A stretch of DNA of 64,000 nt from Spirochaetota bacterium (GCA_029265255.1 JAJUJQ010000003.1:62001-126000), one strand, 5' to 3'; shown: positions 18,394-27,931, numbered from the stretch's first letter. Translations and numbers: made by a program. Notes: a model not told the origin generated them from the sequence alone.

Positions 18394-19227
18394 TTACTGG
18401 CGATAATACATTTTGTAGAGAGCTTCCATCCAACGGTCGGGAAGAAGCCTCCTGAGCCAGACGGCCAGACGCTCGAAGAAGGGCCCGACCGTGCAGCGAA
18501 CCGGCAGATGCCTCATTCGCGCGAGTTTGGCGATTTTTCTCCCAGCTGCCTCGGCAGACCATCCGTGCTGCTCGTCATGTTCCTGTACACTCATTGCTCG
18601 TTCGAAGGATTCCCGATAGGGGCTGTCAGGTGCGATGTGTTTTTTTCGGGCCCCAGTAAATTCGGTTCTAAAATCGCCTGGTTCTACAATTGTTATTTCG
18701 ATGCCGAACGGTCGGACTTCGTGTCTGAGCGCTTCTGTCAGTCCTTCGAGCGCGAATTTGCTGGCAGAATAGAAAGCCTGAAATGGAAGGCCTATCCTGC
18801 CGGCGATGGATCCAATGATTATTATTTTTCCTTCCCCTCGCGCACGCATGCAGGGGAGAAAGGCTTGTACGGTGTGTAAAACCCCATAAAAGTTCACACC
18901 AAATTGTGCCTGTACGGATTCAAGCGGCGTCTCTTCCACAGGACCACTAATGCCTGAACCCGCGCAACAGACGATGAGGTCGATACACCCTACCTCAGAC
19001 ACAATCCGCTGTCTGCATTCCTCCATTGATTCTGGCGAGGAGACATCCGCGGAGAAGTATCTCAATTCTGCAGGAACGGCCTCTGGGGCTGGTCGCCTTC
19101 CTATGCCATAGACGATCCAGTTATCGCTGAGAAGCGCAGTGGCAACTGCCTTTCCTATCCCGCTGGTAGCGCCGGTGACCAATGCGACTTTTTTGCTGGT
19201 GTGCAATGGTTCTTCAGTATCATTCAT
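18394..19227 (-). CDS. Short-chain dehydrogenase/reductase
   Basis: An SDR-family NAD(P)-dependent oxidoreductase of 277 residues. The start at 19227 (MNDTEEP) has AAGGAG 8 nt upstream; the longer reading frame upstream overlaps the preceding kinase gene and is not needed. It shows the cofactor motif TGATSGIGKA, the CCAGSGIS (NNAG-like) motif, the active-site Ser region IIGSIAGRIG and YSASK with catalytic Tyr and Lys. The substrate is not predictable. The C-terminus has a basic stretch and possible membrane contact, as in retinol-dehydrogenase-like SDRs. It overlaps the upstream kinase gene by 8 nt. Confidence 0.9.
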   Translation of the reverse strand: MNDTEEPLHTSKKVALVTGATSGIGKAVATALLSDNWIVYGIGRRPAPEAVPAELRYFSADVSSPESMEECRQRIVSEVGCIDLIVCCAGSGISGPVEETPLESVQAQFGVNFYGVLHTVQAFLPCMRARGEGKIIIIGSIAGRIGLPFQAFYSASKFALEGLTEALRHEVRPFGIEITIVEPGDFRTEFTGARKKHIAPDSPYRESFERAMSVQEHDEQHGWSAEAAGRKIAKLARMRHLPVRCTVGPFFERLAVWLRRLLPDRWMEALYKMYYRQ

Positions 19228-19756
19228 GTCGCGAACTCCTTCCCATTGCGCGGAAGGCATCGACAATGAGCATTGCAACGTCTTCTGCGGACCACTTTTC
19301 AGTATCGATAACGAGATGAGCTTGACGGACATCATCAATATCTATCTGGTACAGGGTTAGGTAGCGGGCACGGTCACGCGCGTCCCTTTCTCGGGTAAAG
19401 CGTTCGATCGCTACGCGATCCCCTCCTTCCCGTGCATGGATGCGGGCGGCTCTCACTTCTTCCGATGCTTTCAGATACACCTTGAGGTCCGCCTCTGGGA
19501 TCATCCACATGGCAAGCCGGGAGCCGATGACGGTGTTGCCAGATCGAGCCAATGCTGCCTGATAGGTATCCAGGTGTCGATCCAAGGAAAAATCATGCTG
19601 AGCCTGAGCGAGGAGCTGTTCGAGCGGGACGCCCATTTCGGCCGCCATGGCGCGAAAGGTATAATTGATATGGGTGTAACCCAGCGCGCTGGCGACGAGC
19701 CTGGAAACGGTCGTGTTCCCGCACCCCGATTTTCCCGATATTGCGATAATACTCAT
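19220..19756 (-). CDS. Cytidylate kinase-like P-loop protein
   Basis: A 178-residue nucleotide kinase with the N-terminal ISGKSGCGNTTVSRLVASALGY. The P-loop reads GKSGCGNTT, with Asn where Lys is usual, then HINYTFRAMAAEMG. The archaeal-type/CMP-kinase-like family is the best fit, with VIGSRLAMWMIPEADLKVYLKAS and RARYLTLYQIDID as supporting blocks. The Lys-to-Asn change in the P-loop is unusual and could reduce or alter ATP binding, so activity is doubtful. It overlaps the SDR gene by 8 nt and follows yicC closely. The true Cmk is at 6334-7041. Confidence 0.75.
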   Translation of the reverse strand: MSIIAISGKSGCGNTTVSRLVASALGYTHINYTFRAMAAEMGVPLEQLLAQAQHDFSLDRHLDTYQAALARSGNTVIGSRLAMWMIPEADLKVYLKASEEVRAARIHAREGGDRVAIERFTRERDARDRARYLTLYQIDIDDVRQAHLVIDTEKWSAEDVAMLIVDAFRAMGRSSRHE

Positions 19757-19762
19757 GGTTGT

Positions 19763-20629
19763 TTACTCCACATTTCTGATCTGTTCTCTGATATTCTCGA
19801 GAGCATCTTTCATCTCGACTACTGCAAGCGAAACCGGGACTAGCATGTTTTTCGAGCCGATTGTATTGATTTCTCGATTCATTTCCTGGCATAGAAAATC
19901 AAGCTTCTTTCCGCATGCTGGTTCCTTTTCCATTGTTTCGAATGCTTCGATATGAGTTCGGAGTCGATGCAATTCCTCGTTTATGGTAAGCCGGACCATC
20001 TGAACCGCAACCTCCTGCAGCACCCTCCCCTCATCATAGCCATTGCCGAGCAGCTCTTTGAAGCGGGCGGTTATTTGCGCTCGAAGATAGGATTCGATCT
20101 GGTCAGCATGCCCCGCTGTTTCATCCAGGCGTTTCTTTATCCGTTCCAGCTGTACATGGATATTTTCAAGCGTAGCAAGGCCTTCTCGTGTCCGACTTTC
20201 GTCAAAATCCTTCCATGTCTGTTCCATGAACGGCTCAAGCGTCCTCCATATGTTCATGGCATCGAGTTCGGAATCGGAATCGATTGTTCCTGGGAATGTC
20301 GCGAGAAATTCCAGCGAGGGTTCCTGGTCGATCGCGCACTCTCTTGCGAGTACGCGTAGTTGTTCCGCGAGTGTCTTCGCAAAGGGAATATTGATTTGAA
20401 TCTCTGAAGAGGCAGCTTCCTCACGCTTTAATCTGATGGCACATTCAACCTTGCCCCTGGCGATCCGTGATCCAAAGAATTCCCGAATCTGTGGTTCAAT
20501 ACTCGAAAGCCATTGGGGCAGTGCGAGGGAGAGATCGAAAAAGCGATTATTGTAGGATTTGAGAGTAATGGTACCTTTAAACATTGATGTTGTCACCGCG
20601 CAGTGTGCAAAGCCTGTCATGCTTTTCAT
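19763..20629 (-). CDS. yicC: YicC family protein (endoribonuclease-like)
   Basis: The 288-residue protein shows the YicC N-terminal signature MKSMTGFAHC with SYNNRFFDLSLALPQWL, and the C-terminal DUF1732 part with KLDFLCQEMNREINTIGSKN. YicC-family proteins are reported as RNases acting on small RNAs. The gene is 6 nt upstream of the kinase-like gene and 18 nt downstream of murC. In many bacteria yicC is next to gmk; here that place is taken by a CMP-kinase-like gene. Confidence 0.92.
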   Translation of the reverse strand: MKSMTGFAHCAVTTSMFKGTITLKSYNNRFFDLSLALPQWLSSIEPQIREFFGSRIARGKVECAIRLKREEAASSEIQINIPFAKTLAEQLRVLARECAIDQEPSLEFLATFPGTIDSDSELDAMNIWRTLEPFMEQTWKDFDESRTREGLATLENIHVQLERIKKRLDETAGHADQIESYLRAQITARFKELLGNGYDEGRVLQEVAVQMVRLTINEELHRLRTHIEAFETMEKEPACGKKLDFLCQEMNREINTIGSKNMLVPVSLAVVEMKDALENIREQIRNVE

Positions 20630-20647
20630 GGTATGATGCTCCCTTGC

Positions 20648-22180
20648 TTATATGGTTGCTTGTCTTTTTCTAAAGCGTTCTGCCAGTTCGATACCTGCTT
20701 TCCAGTTATCGCCAGCTCCCATCGTAAGAAAAATATCTCCCGGTTTTAGCAGTTTCTCCAGATAAGGCACCGCGTCGAGTGGTTCTTCGGTGAAGAGGGC
20801 GAAGCCTGACTCGATATTTATAGTTGCGGGATCCGTGCTTGCTTCTGAAGAGAATGGATCAAGCAATCTCAGAGACGGCCTTCTGAGGCTTAGTTTTTCA
20901 AACAGGGTTTTTCCGGAAAATCCTTCGATCGGCTTTTCACGTGCCGACGCATAGATTCGGTGCATCACCACTGCATCAGCCTGGTCCAACGCGGCGACGA
21001 ATGCATCCTGCAGCGCTATGGTTCTTGAGTATGTATGGGACATGAAGTCGACCACAAGCCGGCGGCGCGGCCAGAATCGCTTTATTCCCTCAATAGTGGC
21101 TGCGATGGCGGTGGGGTGATGACCGTAGTCGTCAAGAAACAGGACGCCGCCTTCTTCCGCGATCCGTTCGCTTCTTCTTTTTGAGCCATGGAATGAAGCC
21201 AAGGCCTTCGCAGCAGTCTCCCATTCTGCCTCTTCGAAGTCTCTTCCGTACATGTGCCTGAATAGCAGAGAGGAAAGCGCGAGTGCTGCGGTCGCGTCAA
21301 GGATCAGATGGGTACCAGGCAGGCGCAGACGGAATGTCTGCTGTTGGCTTCCCGCCAGCATGAAGGTGTTTTCGCCTTCCCTGGTTCGAAAGGAGGTTAT
21401 TTTCCATGGACCTTTTGCGGAAAAACCGTATCTTACAAATTGAATATCTTTTCTAACTTGCTGGGCAATGTCCGCCACTTCACTCGCACCCCGCTCGTCC
21501 GCGCAGTAGATGAGTATGCCCTGCGGTGGAAGCGAGCAGACGTACTCGACAAATGCGTCTCGTATGCTCTCATAGGTAGGGAAAAAGTCCTGATGATCGG
21601 ATTCAACAGAAGTAAGGATGATCCAATGAGGATGAAAATTGAGAAAATGCTTGCGATACTCGCAGGTTTCCGCAACGAAGTATTGATCACCCCCGATCAG
21701 GGTGCATTTATCGCCGAAATTGGATACCGCGGAGCCTGCGAGCACCGTTGCGGGGAGAGAAAGCCGCTCGAGGATGGTTCCGGCAAGCGCGGTGGTTGTT
21801 GTTTTTCCATGCACTCCCGCTATTCCAGCGGAAAGGCTGCTCCTTGAAAGCGCTCCTAAGGCTTCGGGGTAACTGGCGATGGCAATCTTTCGAGCTAACG
21901 CTTCTCTCAATTCAGGGTTTGTTTCCCGCGAGTATGCGGCAGAATGGATAACCAGTCTGCAATCGTGAGGTATGTGTGCTGGTTCGAAACTCTCATAGAG
22001 CGTGATTCCCAGCGAATGCAGGATGCGATCGGTATAGAAGACATCGGGGACATCACTGCCGCTCAATATCGCACCACGATGATGCAGAATTTCGGCGAGA
22101 GCGGTCATTCCAGTGCCTTTGGCACCAACCAGGTGTATCTTCGCTCCATCGAGCTTAAACGAAAAGGGGTCCAGATTCAT
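20648..22180 (-). CDS. murC: UDP-N-acetylmuramate-L-alanine ligase (MurC-like)
   Basis: MurC adds the first amino acid, L-alanine, to UDP-MurNAc. The 510-residue protein has the Mur-ligase N-terminal Rossmann motif (IHLVGAKGTGMTALAEIL), the ATP P-loop GVHGKTTTTAL, a central segment with ETCEYRKHFLNFHPHWIILTSVESDHQDFF (binding Glu/His), and LDDYGHHPTAIAATIEG. The GSDVPDVFYTDRILHSLGI stretch resembles MurC rather than Mpl. The protein is a little longer than typical MurC (about 460-490). Mpl cannot be fully excluded. The downstream neighbour is yicC, 18 nt away. Confidence 0.85.
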   Translation of the reverse strand: MNLDPFSFKLDGAKIHLVGAKGTGMTALAEILHHRGAILSGSDVPDVFYTDRILHSLGITLYESFEPAHIPHDCRLVIHSAAYSRETNPELREALARKIAIASYPEALGALSRSSLSAGIAGVHGKTTTTALAGTILERLSLPATVLAGSAVSNFGDKCTLIGGDQYFVAETCEYRKHFLNFHPHWIILTSVESDHQDFFPTYESIRDAFVEYVCSLPPQGILIYCADERGASEVADIAQQVRKDIQFVRYGFSAKGPWKITSFRTREGENTFMLAGSQQQTFRLRLPGTHLILDATAALALSSLLFRHMYGRDFEEAEWETAAKALASFHGSKRRSERIAEEGGVLFLDDYGHHPTAIAATIEGIKRFWPRRRLVVDFMSHTYSRTIALQDAFVAALDQADAVVMHRIYASAREKPIEGFSGKTLFEKLSLRRPSLRLLDPFSSEASTDPATINIESGFALFTEEPLDAVPYLEKLLKPGDIFLTMGAGDNWKAGIELAERFRKRQATI

Positions 22181-22218
22181 AGCGCTCCTCTGGCAATGCT
22201 CGTGCTATTTTACTGACC

Positions 22219-22243
22219 TGAATCCCGGGGACTCCGGGATTCA
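22219..22243. repeat. Perfect 10-bp hairpin after the GH57 gene
   Basis: TGAATCCCGG (22219-22228) pairs perfectly with CCGGGATTCA (22234-22243) around a 5-nt GGACT loop. It lies in the 75-nt gap between the GH57 gene stop (22256) and the murC start (22180) on the minus strand. No T-run follows in the minus direction, so termination is uncertain; processing or attenuation are alternatives. Confidence 0.6.
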
Positions 22244-22255
22244 ATCCGTTCCTTT

Positions 22256-24205
22256 TCAGTCCTCCATATGGACAGAAAGCGAAAAGAGTATGGTTCCCTC
22301 TGGAGGAATTTCAAAGTCCCACCCAAGAACGACGCCGAATCCCTGGAACAGATGCTGGTCGTCATTCTGAATACTAGTGCTGGGAATATCGCAATTTCGA
22401 GCCCCAGTTTCGATGAAATGCTCAGGTACAAATCGGGGGGTGCAGCGGACGCTGCATGGCATATCTGTTCGCATCGCAAGTTTGCTGGTCGTGTGACGGC
22501 CGGAAATCTCGATTGCCTCCATATCGCTTTCCTCGAATGAGTCCTGAGGTGGCAAATAGTGGATTTGTTTCTTTTTCACGACTCCGATGCGATGAAGACC
22601 AGGGATCGGTTCAGCAATCAGTTCGGAGGAAGTACAGAACCTAAGGGCAATGGGTTCATTGCCCGTGTTCGAAAGCTCATAATCGATGGAAAAGTAATCA
22701 TGCTCAAAGGTAAAGGATTTCCTGCAGGGTAGAAGGATCGCCTTCCCACTGTCCGATTTGAGCCGAAAGTCTCTTTTCAGCGTTATTCTAAAGGCCTCTT
22801 TTTTTTGTTCAATAAGGCTCCATGGTTCGTCGGCATACGGTAAAATATTGTCAAATGAGGAAATGCTGCAAATCTGATCAAGGAAGCATCCTGCCTTTCC
22901 AGTGAGTGGATTCCAGCCTGCCGAAAAGTTGACACCTTTCTTGAGCGCATCGAGTTCCAGGACCAAAGCGAGTCTTTCCTGGATATAGCAATTGTACGAA
23001 TGTGAATGGTAAAGGATCTCCTTCATGCCATCAAAATCGATATCATCGAGGGCAAGCGAAGGTGGGGTTCGATTCTGGCGCAGGGTCTTTTCCGCTTCGA
23101 TAAGCGAGGCATATGCTCCCAGACGCGATTCAGGACGAAGGATACCGCCGCTTGGGCTGGACCAGAAAAGCTCTCCGCATTGAGCTTGCCAGATATCGTC
23201 GGTAGAGAGCTTTTTGCGCGCCTTGTCGCCTCTGAAGAGGCCTGTCATGGTCGAGACAAAATTCATCTTTTGAAATAATGCACGAACAAGCGGGTGCTCG
23301 ATGGCAGCCTGGCGCGAAAGCTGAATATTTCCGGAGAAAGAAGCGGCATTTCTGTTTCGTAGGAGCGAATGGCAGTATCGATAGAAGCGCTCGGAGTAGC
23401 ATTGGTTCAAATAGACGGTCTTATAAGGCCTCATGGTGCGGTAGAGCTGGGAAATGAGTTGCGTGTCGTATTCCAGACAGTTTTTCTGAAACCAGGCAAA
23501 GCTCATCTCAAAAAGCAGGTCGGGCGACTCGATACCGCAGTATTGCCATGAATTGGCGATCTGAACGCCATCTGCCATGAGTATAAAGCTTCGACATTCC
23601 GGATTCGCGCGCTGTACTCTTGCCAGTGCTGACTCGTATGGTTCGCAGGAGCCTTCCGAATTCTGGCACTCGAATACCGGAAAGATCGAGATGAGCTTGC
23701 GGTGGTCTTCCGCTAGTACCGGCATGAAGGTTTCGGCAGTAAGGTTCATATCGCGCATAAGCTCGGCAGGAAGGAACGTGTACTGAATTTTGGAATTCTG
23801 AAGAACAGCGGGCATCGAGGGTGCCCAGGAATATTCATACAGCCACGCACCAGAAGGTCGCTTGCCAAAATACTTGCGCAGGTATGCGCTCAGCGCTTCG
23901 ACCTGCCCTGTCAGATCCTGGGTGCTGACCAGCGTGCTTAACGGGCTGTGGAACCCCCCTCCGAGCAATTCGATTTGGTTCCTGCGGACCATTTCCGTAA
24001 GAAGGTACAGGTATTCTGGGTGACTTCGCTCGAGCCAGGAATAGATGGCACCAGAAAAGTGGATAACCGCTTTTATCGGCGGAAATTTGTAAAGTGACGA
24101 GAGAAAGGGGCGCCAGGCTCTTTGATATACCTGTTCCTGCAGAGAATCTGCCGTGTTGCGGGGAAGGCAGCTGTACATTCCGATGGCAATCTTGAAACTC
24201 TGCAT
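22256..24205 (-). CDS. Glycoside hydrolase family 57-like protein
   Basis: The 649-residue protein starts with FKIAIGMYSC, a variant of the GH57 beta/alpha-barrel N-terminus. It contains VIHFSGAIYSWLER, the LLGGGFHSPL block (metal or catalytic region), SGAWLYEYSWAPSMPAVLQ (helix-rich GH57 signature) and a C-terminal half resembling the DUF1925/1926 domains of the 4-alpha-glucanotransferase group. The expected role is transfer or hydrolysis of alpha-1,4 glucans such as glycogen. A GH57 fold is supported by motif order, but I could not identify the catalytic Glu and Asp with certainty. It is the first gene of the murC-yicC direction. Confidence 0.75.
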   Translation of the reverse strand: MQSFKIAIGMYSCLPRNTADSLQEQVYQRAWRPFLSSLYKFPPIKAVIHFSGAIYSWLERSHPEYLYLLTEMVRRNQIELLGGGFHSPLSTLVSTQDLTGQVEALSAYLRKYFGKRPSGAWLYEYSWAPSMPAVLQNSKIQYTFLPAELMRDMNLTAETFMPVLAEDHRKLISIFPVFECQNSEGSCEPYESALARVQRANPECRSFILMADGVQIANSWQYCGIESPDLLFEMSFAWFQKNCLEYDTQLISQLYRTMRPYKTVYLNQCYSERFYRYCHSLLRNRNAASFSGNIQLSRQAAIEHPLVRALFQKMNFVSTMTGLFRGDKARKKLSTDDIWQAQCGELFWSSPSGGILRPESRLGAYASLIEAEKTLRQNRTPPSLALDDIDFDGMKEILYHSHSYNCYIQERLALVLELDALKKGVNFSAGWNPLTGKAGCFLDQICSISSFDNILPYADEPWSLIEQKKEAFRITLKRDFRLKSDSGKAILLPCRKSFTFEHDYFSIDYELSNTGNEPIALRFCTSSELIAEPIPGLHRIGVVKKKQIHYLPPQDSFEESDMEAIEISGRHTTSKLAMRTDMPCSVRCTPRFVPEHFIETGARNCDIPSTSIQNDDQHLFQGFGVVLGWDFEIPPEGTILFSLSVHMED

Positions 24206-24229
24206 TGATTTACGCGCTCCATGATCCTT

Positions 24230-24829
24230 TCAGGGCATCGAAGCCGATACAGCTGCGGCGATCTGCTTCTGACACACGATGACCGACACTATCAGACCGA
24301 GCAGCGATCCTGCAAGGACCTCCTGCCATTTATGACCATGAATTTCCTTGACCGGTACATAGGGAACGCCCATATGTTCCGACACCTTGCTCCCAAGCAG
24401 ATTGAGGGCACGGGACTGAAGTCCCGCCGACCGCCGCACGCCAAGTGCGTCCCGTATCACGATAAGGCCGAGGAAGAATGAGAGTATGAACAGCGAATTG
24501 AATCCTTCTGTAATGGCGATCGAGGTGCTCAGTGAAATGACAAGCGCAGAATGACTCGATGGCATGCCTCCTGTCTTCCAGAGCATGATGAAGGCGATTT
24601 CTCGAGCTTTGATATTCCTCCGCCTGATCATCGTAATGATGGCCTTGAGAATCTGTGCTGCGAAAAGACTCCAGGCTCCAGAGAGAAATACCGGGTTTTG
24701 GAACAGCGAGAGGAGACTTCTCGTATCGTTGATCACGAACGAAGTGTGAAGGAAGAGACAGTCAATTGTCAAGTGTGGAGTGTATCCTGATTCGGTGCAG
24801 GCACGAATCATTCGTATCTGGTTGATCAT
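24230..24829 (-). CDS. Divergent PAP2 family protein (DUF212)
   Basis: A membrane protein of up to 199 residues. It has the DUF212 motif set: NPVFLSGAWSLFAAQILKAIITMI, GGMPSSHSALVISLSTSIA (the SSH catalytic-like motif), FFLGLIVIRDALGVRRSAGLQSRALN and a terminal GHKWQEVLAGSLLGLIVSVIV. Three to four membrane segments are apparent. The family is related to phosphatidic acid phosphatases, but its function is not settled. The first 30 residues lack family similarity and no convincing ribosome binding site is seen, so the true start is probably further in. The reverse-oriented pseudouridine synthase gene starts at 24853, leaving a short divergent intergenic region. Confidence 0.85.
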   Translation of the reverse strand: MINQIRMIRACTESGYTPHLTIDCLFLHTSFVINDTRSLLSLFQNPVFLSGAWSLFAAQILKAIITMIRRRNIKAREIAFIMLWKTGGMPSSHSALVISLSTSIAITEGFNSLFILSFFLGLIVIRDALGVRRSAGLQSRALNLLGSKVSEHMGVPYVPVKEIHGHKWQEVLAGSLLGLIVSVIVCQKQIAAAVSASMP

Positions 24830-24852
24830 TGACTGGTGGGGGTGCCAGCAGT

Positions 24853-25884
24853 ATGTTCATCATTATGGATGGAAAGACAGTGCTGGTGCTAGGAGCTGAT
24901 GATCATGGCCGTCGCGCCGACAGGATTGTCCGCAAGGCGCTGCCTTTTCTCTCCCTTTCTCTGATTTACCGTCTTTTCCGCGAAGGGAAAGTAAAATGCC
25001 ACAATCGCAGGCTCTCCATCCACGACCATTGCGCATCGGGGGATGTGCTTGAACTTGAAATCCCCTTCGAAGCGTCCCCCGCAGTATCCGCTTCTGCCCT
25101 GGAGAGCGCATCAAGTATCCCAGCTATTACACGTTCGGAGAACAGGGTAAAAGGCAAATTCGCGGAATACGTTGGAGAACCCTATATAATCTGGCAGAAT
25201 GAGCACTTGCGGGCTGTATGTAAACCTGCCGGCATGCTCACGCATGATGGCCCGTCGAGTCTAGAAGCGTGGGTCCGCGGGCTTCCGGACACCGATCGCC
25301 CACACTCGGTATCCTTTACTCCAGGACCGCTGCATCGCCTGGATAGAAACACCTCAGGCATTATCATGTTTTCCCGCTCTAGGCTGGGTGCCGAGCTTTT
25401 CAGCCGCGCGCTAAGGTCCCGTATGGTAAAAAAACGATATCTGGCGCTCTGTGAAGGCAGCATCTTGGAGCCACTCCATTTTCATGACCGAATGGAGAGA
25501 GACCGCCTGAAGCATGTCAGCGCAATTCAGATTGGGGGAAGAGACGCAGAAATGTATCTCGTGCCGCTCCTGTCCGGCAACGGGTTCACTCTAGTTGAAG
25601 TCGATCTGAAAACCGGATTGACACACCAGATAAGGGCGCAAATGGCCGCGCACGGGTTTCCTCTCGTCGGAGATAGAAAATACGGCGCCCGGCTACAGCA
25701 GAATCTTCGCTCCTATCTTCTTCACGCGGTCAGCCTAGAAACAAGACCGCCGTTGTTCGAGGATATGCCCTCATTGCTCACAGCTCCCCTGTCTGAACAA
25801 TTTCTGGTGACCGCGTCGAGATTGCTTGGAGAGGATATTTTGCAGCTGAAGAAAATAATCGCAGTGGCGACAGGATCTGCGTGA
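24853..25884 (+). CDS. RluA-family pseudouridine synthase
   Basis: This enzyme of about 343 residues has an N-terminal S4-like region (LSLIYRLFREGKVKCHNRRL) and the RluA catalytic domain with AVCKPAGMLTHDG and HRLDRNTSGIIMFS, which carries the catalytic Asp, followed by KRYLALCEG. The start at 24853 (MFIIMDGK) is preferred because a G-rich site (GGGGGT) lies upstream; 24829 and 24865 are alternatives. RluC or RluD are possible targets, but the family does not say which uridine is modified. It is 55 nt upstream of hflK. Confidence 0.9.
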   Translation: MFIIMDGKTVLVLGADDHGRRADRIVRKALPFLSLSLIYRLFREGKVKCHNRRLSIHDHCASGDVLELEIPFEASPAVSASALESASSIPAITRSENRVKGKFAEYVGEPYIIWQNEHLRAVCKPAGMLTHDGPSSLEAWVRGLPDTDRPHSVSFTPGPLHRLDRNTSGIIMFSRSRLGAELFSRALRSRMVKKRYLALCEGSILEPLHFHDRMERDRLKHVSAIQIGGRDAEMYLVPLLSGNGFTLVEVDLKTGLTHQIRAQMAAHGFPLVGDRKYGARLQQNLRSYLLHAVSLETRPPLFEDMPSLLTAPLSEQFLVTASRLLGEDILQLKKIIAVATGSA

Positions 25885-25903
25885 ACCTGAATGGTTTCTG
25901 CAG

Positions 25904-25909
25904 TATAAT
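25904..25909 (+). promoter_or_regulatory. Possible hflK promoter -10
   Basis: A perfect TATAAT lies 31 nt before the hflK start; the -35 region (about 25881-25886) matches only 3 of 6 bases. Confidence 0.4.
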
Positions 25910-25939
25910 CATCATGTAAATGTGAAACAGGAGGCATGC

Positions 25940-26923
25940 ATGCCAAATCCCATTTTCAGAAAGCCACCCAGTATCAAGCTCAGATGGCCCCTCGTGCTGA
26001 TCGGGCTCGCGGTGGTCGCGGGCATATGGTTCCTCTCAACCAGTTTCGTCATCGTTGATCAGACCGAAAAGGCGGTATTGACGACCTTTGGGAAATACGC
26101 TAGGACGCTTGGCCCTGGGCTGCATTACAAGCTTCCTTTCGGTATCCAGAAAGCATACCTTGTTCGTACACAGGTCATACAGACAGAGACATTCGGTTTC
26201 AGAACCCTCAAGCCAGGCATTGTGACGCAGTACTCGGACAAAAAATATCCCGAGGAATCGATTATGCTTACAGGTGACCTCAATATCGTCGACGTCGAAT
26301 GGATCATCCAGTACCGCATCGCGGATCCCCAGGCATGGCTGTTCAATGTCACCGACAAGCAGAAAACCATCCGCGACACTTCTCAGTCTGTACTCAACAT
26401 GCTTGTCGGAGACCGGGCGATTCTTTCCGTCATAGGCCCCGATCGCCAGAATATCCAGGACGCCGCGGTTCGTCTAATGAACGAGCTTTTAAATCGATAT
26501 GGTCTGGGAGTCGAGGTAACTCAGGTACAGCTGCAGAACATCGTTCCCCCAGCTGGGGTTCAGGCCGCCTTCGAGGATGTAAACAAGGCGATTCAGGATA
26601 TGAACCGGCTGATAAACGAAGGACAGGAAGCCTATAACGCCGAAATTCCCAAGGTAAAAGGGCAGGCAGAACAAATCCTCGAGGTGGCGCAGGGGTATGC
26701 TACCGAACGAGTCAATGTCGCCAAGGGTGATGTGTCAAGATTCAATGCGGTATATGAGGAATATCGCAAAGCGCCGGAGATTACGAGAAAACGCTTGTAC
26801 TATGAAATGATGGAAGAGATTTTCAAGGATCAGAAGAATGTGGATCTCATCGACAAGTCGCTGTCCAATCTTCTGCCGATCAAAAACCTCACCGCACCAG
26901 CGCAGAAGGAGGTTCAGCCATGA
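25940..26923 (+). CDS. hflK: FtsH protease modulator HflK
   Basis: HflK and HflC form a membrane-bound SPFH complex around the FtsH protease and tune its activity. The 327-residue protein has one N-terminal membrane segment (about residues 15-35) followed by the SPFH domain (VDQTEKAVLTTFGKYARTLGPGLHYKLPFGIQ) and a coiled-coil segment rich in Gln and Glu. The ATG at 25940 follows AGGAGG by 5 nt; the GTG at 25922 is too early. It overlaps hflC by 4 nt (ATGA). Confidence 0.95.
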   Translation: MPNPIFRKPPSIKLRWPLVLIGLAVVAGIWFLSTSFVIVDQTEKAVLTTFGKYARTLGPGLHYKLPFGIQKAYLVRTQVIQTETFGFRTLKPGIVTQYSDKKYPEESIMLTGDLNIVDVEWIIQYRIADPQAWLFNVTDKQKTIRDTSQSVLNMLVGDRAILSVIGPDRQNIQDAAVRLMNELLNRYGLGVEVTQVQLQNIVPPAGVQAAFEDVNKAIQDMNRLINEGQEAYNAEIPKVKGQAEQILEVAQGYATERVNVAKGDVSRFNAVYEEYRKAPEITRKRLYYEMMEEIFKDQKNVDLIDKSLSNLLPIKNLTAPAQKEVQP

Positions 26924-27903
26924 AAAAGATCAGCATTATCATTGTAATCCTTGCTGCACTTGCGGTCCTGTTTATTGTTCTTTTTGGACCTCTTTTTGTG
27001 TTGAACGAGGGTGAGCAGGCGGTTATTGTCCGGTTTGGAAAAATTGTTGGCATGCATTCCAGCGCCGGCCTCAAGTGGCGTACGCCATTTGTTGATGAAG
27101 TGCATGTGTTTCCCAAGAAACTCATGTCCTGGGACGGCGAGCCGCAGCGGATACCGACACGAGAGAACCAGTTTATTTATGTCGACACCACTGCACGATG
27201 GAGAATTGCTGATCCTGTAAAGTTTTACGAATCGATAAGCACACTTGAGAATGCCTATGCGCGGCTCGATGATGTCATCGATTCTGCGGTACGCACGGTT
27301 ATTTCATCGAATTTTCTCAGAGAGGCCGTACGGAGCAGCGACGAGATATTAAAAGCTGCTCGCGTCGAAACCTTTCAAACCGGTGAGGTCGCCAATTCCG
27401 ATTCGCTGCAACAGCTGGCAATCGTATCGACCCAATACGAGAAGATCGAAAAGGGCCGACGCGTGCTCTCTGAAGAGATGCGTCAGCTTGTTTCCAGCAT
27501 TGTACCGGCCTTTGGTATTGAAGTAGTTGATATCTTGCCGCGCCAGATCAAATATTCGGATGAGCTGACCGAGAGCGTCTATCAGCGCATGATAAAGGAG
27601 AGAAACCAGATCGCGCAGGCGTTCCGTTCCTATGGAGAGGGCAAGAAAGCCGAGTGGCTCGGCAAGCTCGAAAACGAGAAACGTTCAATTCTTTCATCAG
27701 CCTATGCGAAAGCCGAACAGATCAAGGGGAAGGCTGACGCTGAAGCGTCCCGCATCTACGCCGATTCATTCGGCCGGGACCCGACATTCTTCGAGTTCTG
27801 GAAAGCGATCGAGTCCTATCGCAAGACGATGCCGGGATTCAGCAAGACGCTGTCGACCAGCATGGACTATTTCAAATATCTGTACGGTCCTGCTGGTCGT
27901 TGA
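26920..27903 (+). CDS. hflC: FtsH protease modulator HflC
   Basis: Partner of HflK, 327 residues. It has a hydrophobic N-terminal anchor (IIIVILAALAVLFIVLFGPL), the SPFH motif NEGEQAVIVRFGKIVG, the ARWRIADP block and a coiled coil that ends in DPTFFEFWKAIESYRKTM, characteristic of HflC. The ATGA overlap with hflK implies coupled translation. A stem-loop lies 29 nt after the stop. Confidence 0.96.
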   Translation: MKKISIIIVILAALAVLFIVLFGPLFVLNEGEQAVIVRFGKIVGMHSSAGLKWRTPFVDEVHVFPKKLMSWDGEPQRIPTRENQFIYVDTTARWRIADPVKFYESISTLENAYARLDDVIDSAVRTVISSNFLREAVRSSDEILKAARVETFQTGEVANSDSLQQLAIVSTQYEKIEKGRRVLSEEMRQLVSSIVPAFGIEVVDILPRQIKYSDELTESVYQRMIKERNQIAQAFRSYGEGKKAEWLGKLENEKRSILSSAYAKAEQIKGKADAEASRIYADSFGRDPTFFEFWKAIESYRKTMPGFSKTLSTSMDYFKYLYGPAGR

Positions 27904-27931
27904 GGATGAGGCATCGGATTGATCTGTTTGA

